Assembly: GCA_012329085.1 (NCBI GenBank)
Contig: JAAXQB010000121.1
Span: 1 to 6,375 of the forward strand
DNA from: Methanosarcinales archaeon
GTDB taxonomy: Archaea; Halobacteriota; Methanosarcinia; Methanosarcinales; Methanosarcinaceae
Direction: 5' to 3'
DNA: 6,375 bases
Below the pieces are notes generated by a model, which worked only from the letters and a program-made list of their open reading frames with translations, made no database searches and was not told where the DNA came from. The translations under genes and the position numbers were made by a program. Positions 1-5,336 of this stretch are shown piece after piece; position 1 is the stretch's first letter, and each line of letters opens with the position of its first letter.

Positions 1-353
1 CCCCATCCAAGTTCAACTTCTTTTAAATTTCTTGATGACATCCCTATGTCTGCAGTACCTTCATGTGCACCAACTACACCTGCAGTTGATCCTAATGAAT
101 GGACTTCTACTACCATATCTGGATGTTTTTCCATAAATGCTTCTGCAAGACCCGTAGCTACAACAGCTACTGATGAAGAGCCTGCAACAACCAATCTTTG
201 GTCAATAGGTTCTTCAATAGGTTCTTCAATAGGTTCTTCAATAGGTTCTTCAATTGGTTCTTCAGGTTCGATAGGCACATCTTCTACACATCCAGCTGCG
301 AAAGCTGCTAATACTATAATAAGTATTCCAATTATTGTTATTTTTTTATTCAT
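1..353 (-). CDS. pstS: PstS-like phosphate ABC transporter substrate-binding lipoprotein, 5' part only
   Basis: The gene starts at the ATG at 353-351 and runs off the left edge after about 117 codons, so the C-terminal part is missing. Residues 1-22 form a lipoprotein signal: a short basic start (MNKK), a hydrophobic stretch and a lipobox ending AAGC with the acceptor Cys at 22. A linker of five EEPI repeats follows (about residues 31-50). The mature domain then begins with LVVAGSSSV, continues with LAEAFMEKHPD and GSTAGV, and reaches EGTADIGMSSRNLK. This is the N-terminal lobe pattern of PstS-type periplasmic-binding domains, where the GSSSV and GTADIGMSSR segments contact phosphate. Inference: it is anchored outside the membrane and hands phosphate to a PstCAB permease encoded beyond the window. 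Other PBP-like anions (tungstate or molybdate relatives) are less likely. The plus-strand open frame over the same bases is a shadow. Confidence 0.85.
   Translation of the reverse strand, partial: MNKKITIIGILIIVLAAFAAGCVEDVPIEPEEPIEEPIEEPIEEPIEEPIDQRLVVAGSSSVAVVATGLAEAFMEKHPDMVVEVHSLGSTAGVVGAHEGTADIGMSSRNLKEVELGW
204..263 (-). repeat. 12-bp tandem repeat (five units) encoding an EEPI linker
   Basis: Five consecutive 12-bp units, aataggttcttc on the plus strand, run from 204 to 263. The first four are identical and the fifth has one A-to-T change that is silent in the protein. They encode (EEPI)5 directly after the lipid-anchored Cys of the phosphate-binding lipoprotein. An acidic, proline-spaced tether between membrane anchor and binding domain is common in archaeal lipoproteins. 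The near-perfect DNA identity implies recent expansion by slippage, so copy number may vary between strains without breaking the frame. Confidence 0.9.
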
Positions 354-380
354 GGGTATTTTACCATTTTTAGATTTTAT

Positions 381-388
381 TTATATAA
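381..388 (-). promoter_or_regulatory. Candidate TATA box for the phosphate-binding lipoprotein gene
   Basis: The sequence ttatataa (itself palindromic) lies 28-35 bp upstream of the start codon at 353. With the usual archaeal TATA-to-start spacing of about 25 bp, transcription would begin a few bases before the ATG and give a nearly leaderless mRNA. That agrees with the lack of a Shine-Dalgarno sequence (aatggtaaaatacccATG). The background is very AT-rich, so the call is tentative. No obvious phosphate-response operator was recognised next to it. Confidence 0.4.
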
Positions 389-503
389 TTTTAAAATTTA
401 ATTTTACAAATTGATATGAAATTATTTTAAAATTTCATATTTAATCATAGATACAGACCAATGGTATATAAAAATTATCCCAATAGAATATATAGAAAAA
501 TAA

Positions 504-527
504 AAACTATATATTAATATATAGTTT
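504..527. repeat. Perfect 24-bp palindrome
   Basis: The two 12-bp halves, aaactatatatt and aatatatagttt, are exact reverse complements with no loop base between them. It lies about 150 bp upstream of the pstS start in otherwise featureless AT-rich DNA. It could be a dimeric-protein operator or a cruciform, or simply a chance product of A+T bias. No second copy was seen in the window. Confidence 0.6.
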
Positions 528-844
528 ATTAAAAAATACATTATATTTAAAAATATTGAAAAAAAAATTAAAACGAGTGTGTTTACCACTCATTTAAATT
601 ATGCAAAAAAATTTATAAATTTATTTTTGCAAATAAAATGCGATGGTAACGCAATTCAATATTTTTGATTTATTAAATGTTGTTACCAAAAATTTTTTAT
701 AATTTAGCATAATCTAACTTTTTTAGAATGCCTATATAGTTTTAAAAATTATTTAATTTGTCCTATGTTGAATAATGTGCCAAGCAGTCTAAATTAAAAA
801 TATATTTATAAATTAGACATCTATATTAAATTTAAATTATTAAA

Positions 845-876
845 GCACTTAATGACAATATATAACGATTGAGTGC
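845..876. repeat. Hairpin with 9-bp stem and 14-nt loop followed by a T run
   Basis: gcacttaat (845-853) pairs with attgagtgc (868-876) through nine positions including one G-T pair, enclosing a 14-base loop. On the plus strand it is followed by attattttttac, so it resembles a terminator in that direction, but no plus-strand gene lies upstream. It is one of the few stems in the gap with several G-C pairs. Confidence 0.4.
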
Positions 877-1051
877 ATTATTTTTTACATAAATATTTAA
901 ATTGATTCATATATTATTCTTAATAATTTCATTACATTTAATTATCAATTCAACAATTTTAAACAAAAAATAAATTATATTTTAAAAATTTTCTGCATAC
1001 AGAATTTTAAATTTATTTATATTTAAAAATATTGTTCATTTAAAAAACGAT

Positions 1052-1105
1052 AAAAAAAATGAGTGTTAAGTATATAACTTTATAAATTATATGCAATAAA
1101 AAAAA
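1052..1105 (-). terminator. Candidate T-run terminators downstream of pyrC
   Basis: Read on the minus strand, two runs of eight T follow the pyrC stop codon, at 1105-1098 and 1059-1052. They lie about 20 and 65 bases beyond the stop. Archaeal RNA polymerase terminates at oligo-T tracts without needing a hairpin, so either run could end the dihydroorotase transcript. A weak hairpin (part of the dispersed repeat at 1070-1104) sits between them. Confidence 0.45.
1070..1104 (+). repeat. Dispersed 35-bp repeat, copy A (degenerate hairpin plus A run)
   Basis: This stretch starts gtatataacttta and ends caataaaaaaa. It matches the minus strand at 5816-5782 at 31 of 35 positions without a gap. The other copy folds into a perfect 11-bp hairpin; here the second arm (aaattatatgc) has two mismatches to the first (gtatataactt), so this copy looks older or relaxed. 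It lies between the pyrC stop codon and the pstS region. The second copy interrupts a restriction gene, which suggests that the sequence moves or has been copied. Confidence 0.6.
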
Positions 1106-1123
1106 TAACTTAAAAATTGACAA

Positions 1124-2464
1124 TCATTCCAACAACCGAACATCATTACCATTTAAAAATTTACCATCGCCTCTATTTCCAATTATTTCCCCATCATATA
1201 CAATCTTTCCTCGAGATATTACAATTTTTGGAAAAATGCCATTCATTCCTTCATAAGGCGTCCATTTAGCTTTACTATATAATAAATCCCCCTCAATTTT
1301 AGTTATCTCTTTTGAATTAATAATCAATAAATCCGCATCAAACCCTTCTTCAAACACTCCTTTTCCAAGCCCATCAATTCCAAGTATTTTTGCTGGATTT
1401 TTACTTGTAACATCGATCATTCTTTCAATGGAAATGCGATTTTTTTTTACTGCCATCATTAAAAGAGGTATCAAAGTCTCAACACCCGGCACACCTGATG
1501 GGGCTTGTTTTAAATTAATTCCTTTTTCAAATTCTGCATGAGGCGCATGATCAGATGCTATGGCATCGATGTATCCTTTACTTAAAAAATCAAAAAGAGC
1601 ACTTACAGTTTCTTTACTTCTAAGCGGAGGATTCATCTTACCAAATGTACCAAGTGAATTCCAATCATTGTTTGATAAAAATAAATGATGTGGTGCAACT
1701 TCTAAGGTTATATTTTTTTTGTTTTTTGAATGAATTAATTCAACTCCTCTCTTAGTGCTTATATGGCAAAAATGTGCTTTTACATCGCAAAGATCAATAT
1801 ATTCAATCGCCTTTTCAATTGCCTTAATTTCGCATATTTCTGGTCTAGCTTTTGAATGCCAATCTGAACCTGTATATTTAGTTAATAAGGATTCATATGC
1901 GAGTCGTATAGATTCATCTTCTGCATGAATAGTTGCAAGAGCGTTAAGTTTTTTTATTTCAAAAAGAGATTTTTTAAATGTTTCATTATCAATATTAAGC
2001 TTACCTGTGGATTCCGCCATGAATATTTCACCAAAAGCAATTGATCCTGCACAATCAAGCTCTTTAAGACTTTCTATATTATTTGTAACTCCACCATTAA
2101 TCCCAAAATCAATAATTGATTTTTTATTTGCAAGTTTAAGTTTTTCTTTAAATGATTGCACATCAATTGTAGGAGGATTTGTATTAGGTTGATCAATTAC
2201 AGTAGTAATTCCACCATGGCATGCTGCCATAGAGCCTGAATGCCAATCTTCTTTTTGAGCATCACCCGGATCTCTAAAATGCACATGCATATCAATTCCA
2301 GCAGGAAGAACAAGCATTCCTTTTGCATCAATTAATTCATTAACACTTGTAACATGTATGCTTTTTGAAATTTTTGAAATTTTTCCATCATCAATTGCAA
2401 TTTCGCCTGATTGTAAAAATCCATTGAAAAAAACAGTTGCATTTTTAATTAATATATCTGGCAT
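1124..2464 (-). CDS. pyrC: Dihydroorotase
   Basis: A 446-aa amidohydrolase that cyclises carbamoyl-aspartate to dihydroorotate, the third step of de novo pyrimidine synthesis, in the cytoplasm. The N-terminus (LIKNATVFFNG) forms the small beta domain. The metal-binding motif GIDMHVHFRDPG gives H60 and H62, with substrate-binding R64. Further metal or active-site positions are H180 (TIHAED), H234 (HFCHIST) and D305 (AIASDHAPH). Also present are the conserved MNPPLRS (277-283) and SGVPGVET (323-330) segments and a C-terminal NPAKILGI...GKG..EGFDADL block that rebuilds the beta domain. Length fits the class I family (about 420-450 aa). Allantoinase and hydantoinase are relatives, but RDPG, MNPPLRS and SGVPG favour dihydroorotase. 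The start has no Shine-Dalgarno sequence. The gene stands alone, 188 bp from its neighbour, with its own promoter candidate. Confidence 0.93.
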   Translation of the reverse strand: MPDILIKNATVFFNGFLQSGEIAIDDGKISKISKSIHVTSVNELIDAKGMLVLPAGIDMHVHFRDPGDAQKEDWHSGSMAACHGGITTVIDQPNTNPPTIDVQSFKEKLKLANKKSIIDFGINGGVTNNIESLKELDCAGSIAFGEIFMAESTGKLNIDNETFKKSLFEIKKLNALATIHAEDESIRLAYESLLTKYTGSDWHSKARPEICEIKAIEKAIEYIDLCDVKAHFCHISTKRGVELIHSKNKKNITLEVAPHHLFLSNNDWNSLGTFGKMNPPLRSKETVSALFDFLSKGYIDAIASDHAPHAEFEKGINLKQAPSGVPGVETLIPLLMMAVKKNRISIERMIDVTSKNPAKILGIDGLGKGVFEEGFDADLLIINSKEITKIEGDLLYSKAKWTPYEGMNGIFPKIVISRGKIVYDGEIIGNRGDGKFLNGNDVRLLE

Positions 2465-2507
2465 TTTTTTCTTTGATTGTAAGTATATGTTATGGTTGCT
2501 GTAAAAA

Positions 2508-2519
2508 ATTTATATCAAA
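2508..2519 (-). promoter_or_regulatory. Candidate TATA element of pyrC (TTGATATAAATT)
   Basis: Read on the minus strand, ttgatataaatt lies about 44 bp upstream of the pyrC ATG. Archaeal spacing would place transcription start about 20 bases before the ATG, near the motif tacaatcaaa, giving a short leader. The same 12-mer occurs twice more in tandem farther upstream (2567-2589), which raises its interest beyond a chance AT-rich box. Confidence 0.45.
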
Positions 2520-2566
2520 TTGAATTTTAATCTAAATAATTTGCGGACTAATATTTTCAATCACTT

Positions 2567-2589
2567 AATTTATATCAATTTATATCAAT
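2567..2589 (-). repeat. Tandem duplicate of the TTGATATAAATT box upstream of pyrC
   Basis: Two copies of an 11-bp unit (aatttatatca on the plus strand) sit head to tail at 2567-2577 and 2578-2588. Together with 2508-2519 the pyrC upstream region has three copies of the same box on the same strand. Possible roles are alternative TATA boxes or binding sites for a regulator of pyrimidine synthesis. Slippage in simple DNA is also possible. Confidence 0.5.
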
Positions 2590-2640
2590 TCGCGTTTATA
2601 ATTTTTTTTTGTAAAAATTTGTACAATTTTATAATTGACT

Positions 2641-2672
2641 AAACATATGCGATTATAATGAAGCATATGTTT
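2641..2672. terminator. Hairpin across the stop codon of the endonuclease IV-like gene
   Basis: aaacatatgc (2641-2650) and gcatatgttt (2663-2672) form a perfect 10-bp stem around a 12-base loop that contains the stop codon at 2655-2653. On the minus strand it would fold at the very 3' end of the operon mRNA, though no T run follows in that direction. On the plus strand a run of T follows the stem. It may mark or protect the 3' end, or act as a bidirectional terminator. Confidence 0.4.
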
Positions 2673-3486
2673 TTTTAAGTAATAATGCATCATCTTCAAT
2701 ATTTGGACTTTCACATATAACAAGCCCTTTAGCATTATATTCTTTAAGTGCTTTTAATAATTCAATAAATTTTAAATCAGATTCTAAAAGATTTAAATGA
2801 TTTTTTTCGCCTTTCAATCCATAATTAATTCCTGCGATATGAATATGCATATCATTTAAACCTTGTTTTCCAAGTTTTTCTTCAATTTTATTTAAAACCA
2901 ACAAAAATTCATCATAAGAATTCCACAATCCATTATCTCTTGCATGCAAATGTGCAAAATCAATACATGGAAGAACCCCTTCAATTTCTACACCAAGATT
3001 GATAAGTTCATCCAAATCTCCAAATTGCGTGGGTTTTCCAGTAGTTTCGGGACGAAGTGTTACTGAAATTCCTTCATCATCAAGTCTTTTTGTAAGAGTT
3101 TTTAAAATTTCAGCTACTTTTTTATACACTACATCTTTATTGATACCTTGATAATATGCAGGATGGAATACAATAGAATTTGCTCCACTTAGTGCTCCAA
3201 TTCGTGCAGATTGATAAATTCTCTCAATACTTGCAGTAATTTTTTCAGATTCTTTTGAATTGAGATTTATGTAATATGGTGCATGCACACTAAGTGCGAT
3301 ATTTTCTTGTTTTGCAATAACATATATTTCTTTTGCAAGAACTTCTTTCATTCTAACTCCGCGAACAAATTCAAGTTCCATACAATCAAGATTAAGTAGT
3401 TTAACTTGCTTAATTCCTTCTATGCTAGTTCTTTTTTTAGTACAATGTGGCGTACCTGCGGTTCCAAATAGTAATTTTTTGTACAT
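2653..3486 (-). CDS. Endonuclease IV-type TIM-barrel protein (probable AP endonuclease)
   Basis: A 277-aa protein of the AP endonuclease family 2 fold, the size of bacterial Nfo (about 280 aa). In Nfo, His, Glu and Asp residues at the barrel mouth bind three zinc ions that cut DNA at abasic sites. Here the matching positions are visible: E37/E39 (MELEF), H68 (SVHAPYYINL), H108 (FHPAYY), E147 (RPETTGKPTQFG), D176 and H179 (CIDFAHLHAR), H214/H216 (MHIHIAG), H230 (GEKNHL) and E259 (ICESPNIEDDALLLK). The Nfo DxH pair around 229-231 reads KNH here, with a Glu just before, so the third metal site may differ. It is the last gene of a three-gene operon, 7 bp after the 110-aa gene. Inference: a base-excision repair endonuclease. 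A sugar isomerase role is the main alternative, but RPETTGKPTQFG and the closing ESP motif favour the nuclease. Confidence 0.8.
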   Translation of the reverse strand: MYKKLLFGTAGTPHCTKKRTSIEGIKQVKLLNLDCMELEFVRGVRMKEVLAKEIYVIAKQENIALSVHAPYYINLNSKESEKITASIERIYQSARIGALSGANSIVFHPAYYQGINKDVVYKKVAEILKTLTKRLDDEGISVTLRPETTGKPTQFGDLDELINLGVEIEGVLPCIDFAHLHARDNGLWNSYDEFLLVLNKIEEKLGKQGLNDMHIHIAGINYGLKGEKNHLNLLESDLKFIELLKALKEYNAKGLVICESPNIEDDALLLKKTYASL

Positions 3487-3493
3487 TTATTTT

Positions 3494-3826
3494 TTAAACA
3501 ATTCCAAGATATAATTTTAATTCGCGCGATTTATCAATGGATAGCCTTTCTGCAATTACATCTATAAAAGAATCAATATCATCTTCTTCAAGTGATCTTA
3601 TATCTTCTTTTCCAATAAGTGCAAGTCCTAATAGATATTCAAGCTCATCATCTGTTAATATATCTATTCTTCTTCTAAAATCTTCTGCTGATTCTGCAAT
3701 TTTATGCGAGATTGGACGAAGAATAAATAAATATTGATGCCCCATATTTGATATGATGTTACCATTTAATTCAGGTGCAAGTTTATTAAATATTTTTATA
3801 TCTGTTTCATTAAATTTTCGACTCAT
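3494..3826 (-). CDS. Uncharacterised small protein between the CoaD-like and endonuclease IV-like genes
   Basis: A 110-aa, mostly acidic, predicted soluble protein that I do not recognise as a named family. There is no signal peptide or membrane segment and there are no cysteines. The first half (about 1-45) has an LFILRPISHKIAES segment that may be beta then helix. The second half is helical and acidic (ILTDDELEYLLGLALIG, then SLEEDDIDSFIDVIAERL), resembling small helical bundles that mediate protein contacts. Its ATG overlaps the stop codon of the upstream adenylyltransferase gene (ATGA, 4 bp), and the endonuclease gene starts 7 bp after its own stop, so all three are almost certainly co-transcribed and perhaps translationally coupled. 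An accessory role with one neighbour is inference only. It is a real gene judging by the overlap and the intact frame. Confidence 0.75.
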   Translation of the reverse strand: MSRKFNETDIKIFNKLAPELNGNIISNMGHQYLFILRPISHKIAESAEDFRRRIDILTDDELEYLLGLALIGKEDIRSLEEDDIDSFIDVIAERLSIDKSRELKLYLGIV

Positions 3827-4296
3827 GATTTACTCTTATTAATTAACTTTCCATGAATATCAATCTCTCTATTTGAAATTCTAGTAGAAGATATTGGAAT
3901 TCCATCTTCTGCCATAACGCTTTCAATTTTTAAGATTTTAATTTCTTTTTTTCCTAAATTGTTTCTTAGCTCATTAATTTTTAAAGAAAATGAATAAGTT
4001 TCAGGAGATACAATTATATAATCATAATCCATTGTTAAAGTAGTACCATATGCATCATTTAATTCAATTATTGAATATTGTATTCCTTTTATTGATAAAC
4101 TTTCAATATATTTTAAAAGATTTGTTTTTCGGATAGAATAATCGACAACTCTTCGCATTTTTAATTTTGCCATTTTATTTGAAGTTAAACCTATATGCAC
4201 AATTCCTTTATTTGCTATACTAAATGCTTTTTTTATTAATTTTTTATGCCCATCATGTAAATATTCAAATGTACCACCTACTGCTATTTTTATCAT
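3823..4296 (-). CDS. coaD: Archaeal-type phosphopantetheine adenylyltransferase
   Basis: A 157-aa nucleotidyltransferase of the cytidylyltransferase-like superfamily, matching the archaeal/eukaryotic COG1019 branch in length and motifs. It transfers AMP from ATP to 4'-phosphopantetheine to make dephospho-CoA. The ATP-binding signature GGTFEYLHDGH gives the HxGH motif at residues 14-17. GLTSNKMAKLK (36-46) and the basic stretch RRVVDYSIRK follow, then VSPETYSFSLKINELR (97-111). EDGIPISSTRIS (130-141) holds the ISSTxI motif that closes over the nucleotide. It is the first gene of the operon with the 110-aa protein (4-bp overlap) and the endonuclease IV-like gene. The leader, ataaataaaaaaaATG, has no Shine-Dalgarno sequence. 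Upstream lies a structured repeat (4323-4427) that could fall in its 5' leader. FMN or glycerol-3-phosphate adenylyl/cytidylyltransferases are relatives but fit less well. Confidence 0.88.
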   Translation of the reverse strand: MIKIAVGGTFEYLHDGHKKLIKKAFSIANKGIVHIGLTSNKMAKLKMRRVVDYSIRKTNLLKYIESLSIKGIQYSIIELNDAYGTTLTMDYDYIIVSPETYSFSLKINELRNNLGKKEIKILKIESVMAEDGIPISSTRISNREIDIHGKLINKSKS

Positions 4297-4322
4297 TTTT
4301 TTTATTTATGTGTGGTGTAAAT

Positions 4323-4427
4323 AAGTTTGATTGTAAAACACGAGAAACGAGATAACGCTTATTCATTCTGAACAAACAAACGCTCATTCATTCTGAATGA
4401 GCTATTGAAAATTTCTCGTATAAACTT
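4323..4427. repeat. Nested inverted and direct repeats between the CoaD-like operon and the restriction-modification remnant
   Basis: Three layers are visible. An outer inverted repeat pairs aagttt (4323-4328) with aaactt (4422-4427) and acgagaaa (4340-4347) with tttctcgt (4412-4419). Inside it, a 17-bp direct repeat occurs as cgcttattcattctgaa (4356-4372) and cgctcattcattctgaa (4381-4397), one mismatch apart. The second copy extends into a perfect hairpin, gctcattca/tgaatgagc, with a 3-base loop (4382-4402). The stem has more G+C than its surroundings, and on the plus strand a T run follows the outer arm. Candidates are a small non-autonomous element, a leader structure of the CoaD-like gene, or a terminator pair. 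Confidence 0.6.
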
Positions 4428-4529
4428 TTTTCTACTGTATATTAAAAATATTTTGATTATTTTTTAAGTTTCATTAGCGTATTTGAAATAAATGTACATT
4501 CAATAAAATTAAAATTTTTATAACCATTA

Positions 4530-5336
4530 TTATACAATATCAAATAATGTTTTTTGTTTTTCCCCCTCAACATTTTTATTTTTTTTTATTTCTACAACTT
4601 CACCATCTACTCTTTTTAATATCGCATCATAATATTTTTTTGATTTTTCCATTGTTATAAAATTTCGTTTTAATCTCTTAGCAACTATCGCAGTTGTCCC
4701 TGTGCCTCCAAAAGGATCTAAAACTAAATCACCATTGTTAGAACTTGTTTTTATTATTAACTCCAATAAATTTTCAGACATCTGACATGGGTGTTTTCCT
4801 ATGCGTTCTTTAAAAGTACCGCAAATTCTTGAAATTTGCCAAACATCATCAGGAACCTTTCCTAATGGATTTGCTCGTTTATCTTTATATATAAGTTGCT
4901 TTGCAGAAGGAACTCTTATATCCTTATCGTTAAATGTAAATTGTTCTTTGTTTTTAGTAAAATAAAAGATATGGGTATGTGCACGATTGAATTTTTTCCT
5001 TTGATTTTGCCCAAATGTATAATACAAAACAATCCAATTTCTAAAATAAAATCCTATTTTTTTTAAAATTATGTTTATCTCTGCTGCGAATTCATCACCA
5101 ATTGCAATATATGCCGTTCCATCATCTTTAAGTAATCGATGTATTTCCTTTATCCATTTTTCTGACCAGCTATAATATTCTTCATATGGCATGCTATCAT
5201 TATAAACATCGTATTTTATCCCTATATTGAAAGTAGGAACTGCAAATATTAAATCTACAGAGTTGTTTGATAATGTTTTCATAATTTATATACAATCACC
5301 CAAATATATTTTGTTTATTTCCATTGTTATTCTCAT
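4530..5336 (-). pseudogene. Beta-class DNA amino-methyltransferase, inactivated
   Basis: The original start overlaps the stop of the restriction gene (ATGA at 5336-5333). The frame reads MRITMEINKIYLGDCI, then TAA at 5288-5286, then IMKTLSNNSVDLIF and on for about 250 more residues. Related enzymes read GD-C/N-xxEIMKTL through this point, so a single base change (GAA to TAA) explains the stop. Counting from the next ATG (5282), motif IV is A14-V-P-T-F-N instead of the (D/N/S)PP(F/Y)N needed to flip and methylate the base amino group. The rest is intact: motif X (KHPCQMSENLLELIIKTS, 164-180) and the AdoMet-binding motif I (LVLDPFGGTGTT, 187-197). Motif IV before motif I marks the beta class, methylating adenine N6 or cytosine N4. 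A product restarted at 5282 could bind AdoMet or DNA but should not methylate. Confidence 0.88.

Larger units (their letters stand above)
354..1123. other. 770-bp AT-rich gene-free region with several palindromes
   Basis: No reading frame here shows protein-like composition, and no GC-rich island suggests a structured RNA gene. Several inverted repeats are visible: a perfect 24-bp palindrome at 504-527; gagtg/cactc at 575-579 and 587-591; gcaaaaa/tttttgc at 603-609 and 624-630; tggtaac/gttacca at 644-650 and 682-688; gtctaa/ttagac at 787-792 and 813-818; and gcacttaat/attgagtgc (one G-T pair) at 845-853 and 868-876. The left end holds the pstS promoter and the right end the pyrC 3' region. 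Some of these palindromes are expected by chance at this base composition. Confidence 0.6.

Noticed and set aside
204..263. CRISPR-like tandem repeat
   Set aside because: The units are 12 bp with no spacers and encode an in-frame peptide repeat.
46..414. Plus-strand open frame rich in IGSS repeats
   Set aside because: It is the antisense of the phosphate-binding lipoprotein's EEPI repeat; the minus strand shows a lipobox and clear family motifs.
354..1123. Archaeal replication origin
   Set aside because: No origin recognition box-like repeats and no orc1/cdc6 gene are present; AT richness alone is not enough.
2007..2192. Plus-strand open frame of 61 codons
   Set aside because: It lies wholly inside dihydroorotase on the other strand and has no recognisable features.
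3537..3737. Plus-strand serine-rich open frame of 66 codons
   Set aside because: It is antisense to the 110-aa gene; the serine runs mirror acidic codons on the real strand.
4356..4397. Possible two-repeat CRISPR fragment
   Set aside because: Two 17-bp repeats with an 8-bp gap are too short for repeats and spacer, and no cas gene is nearby.
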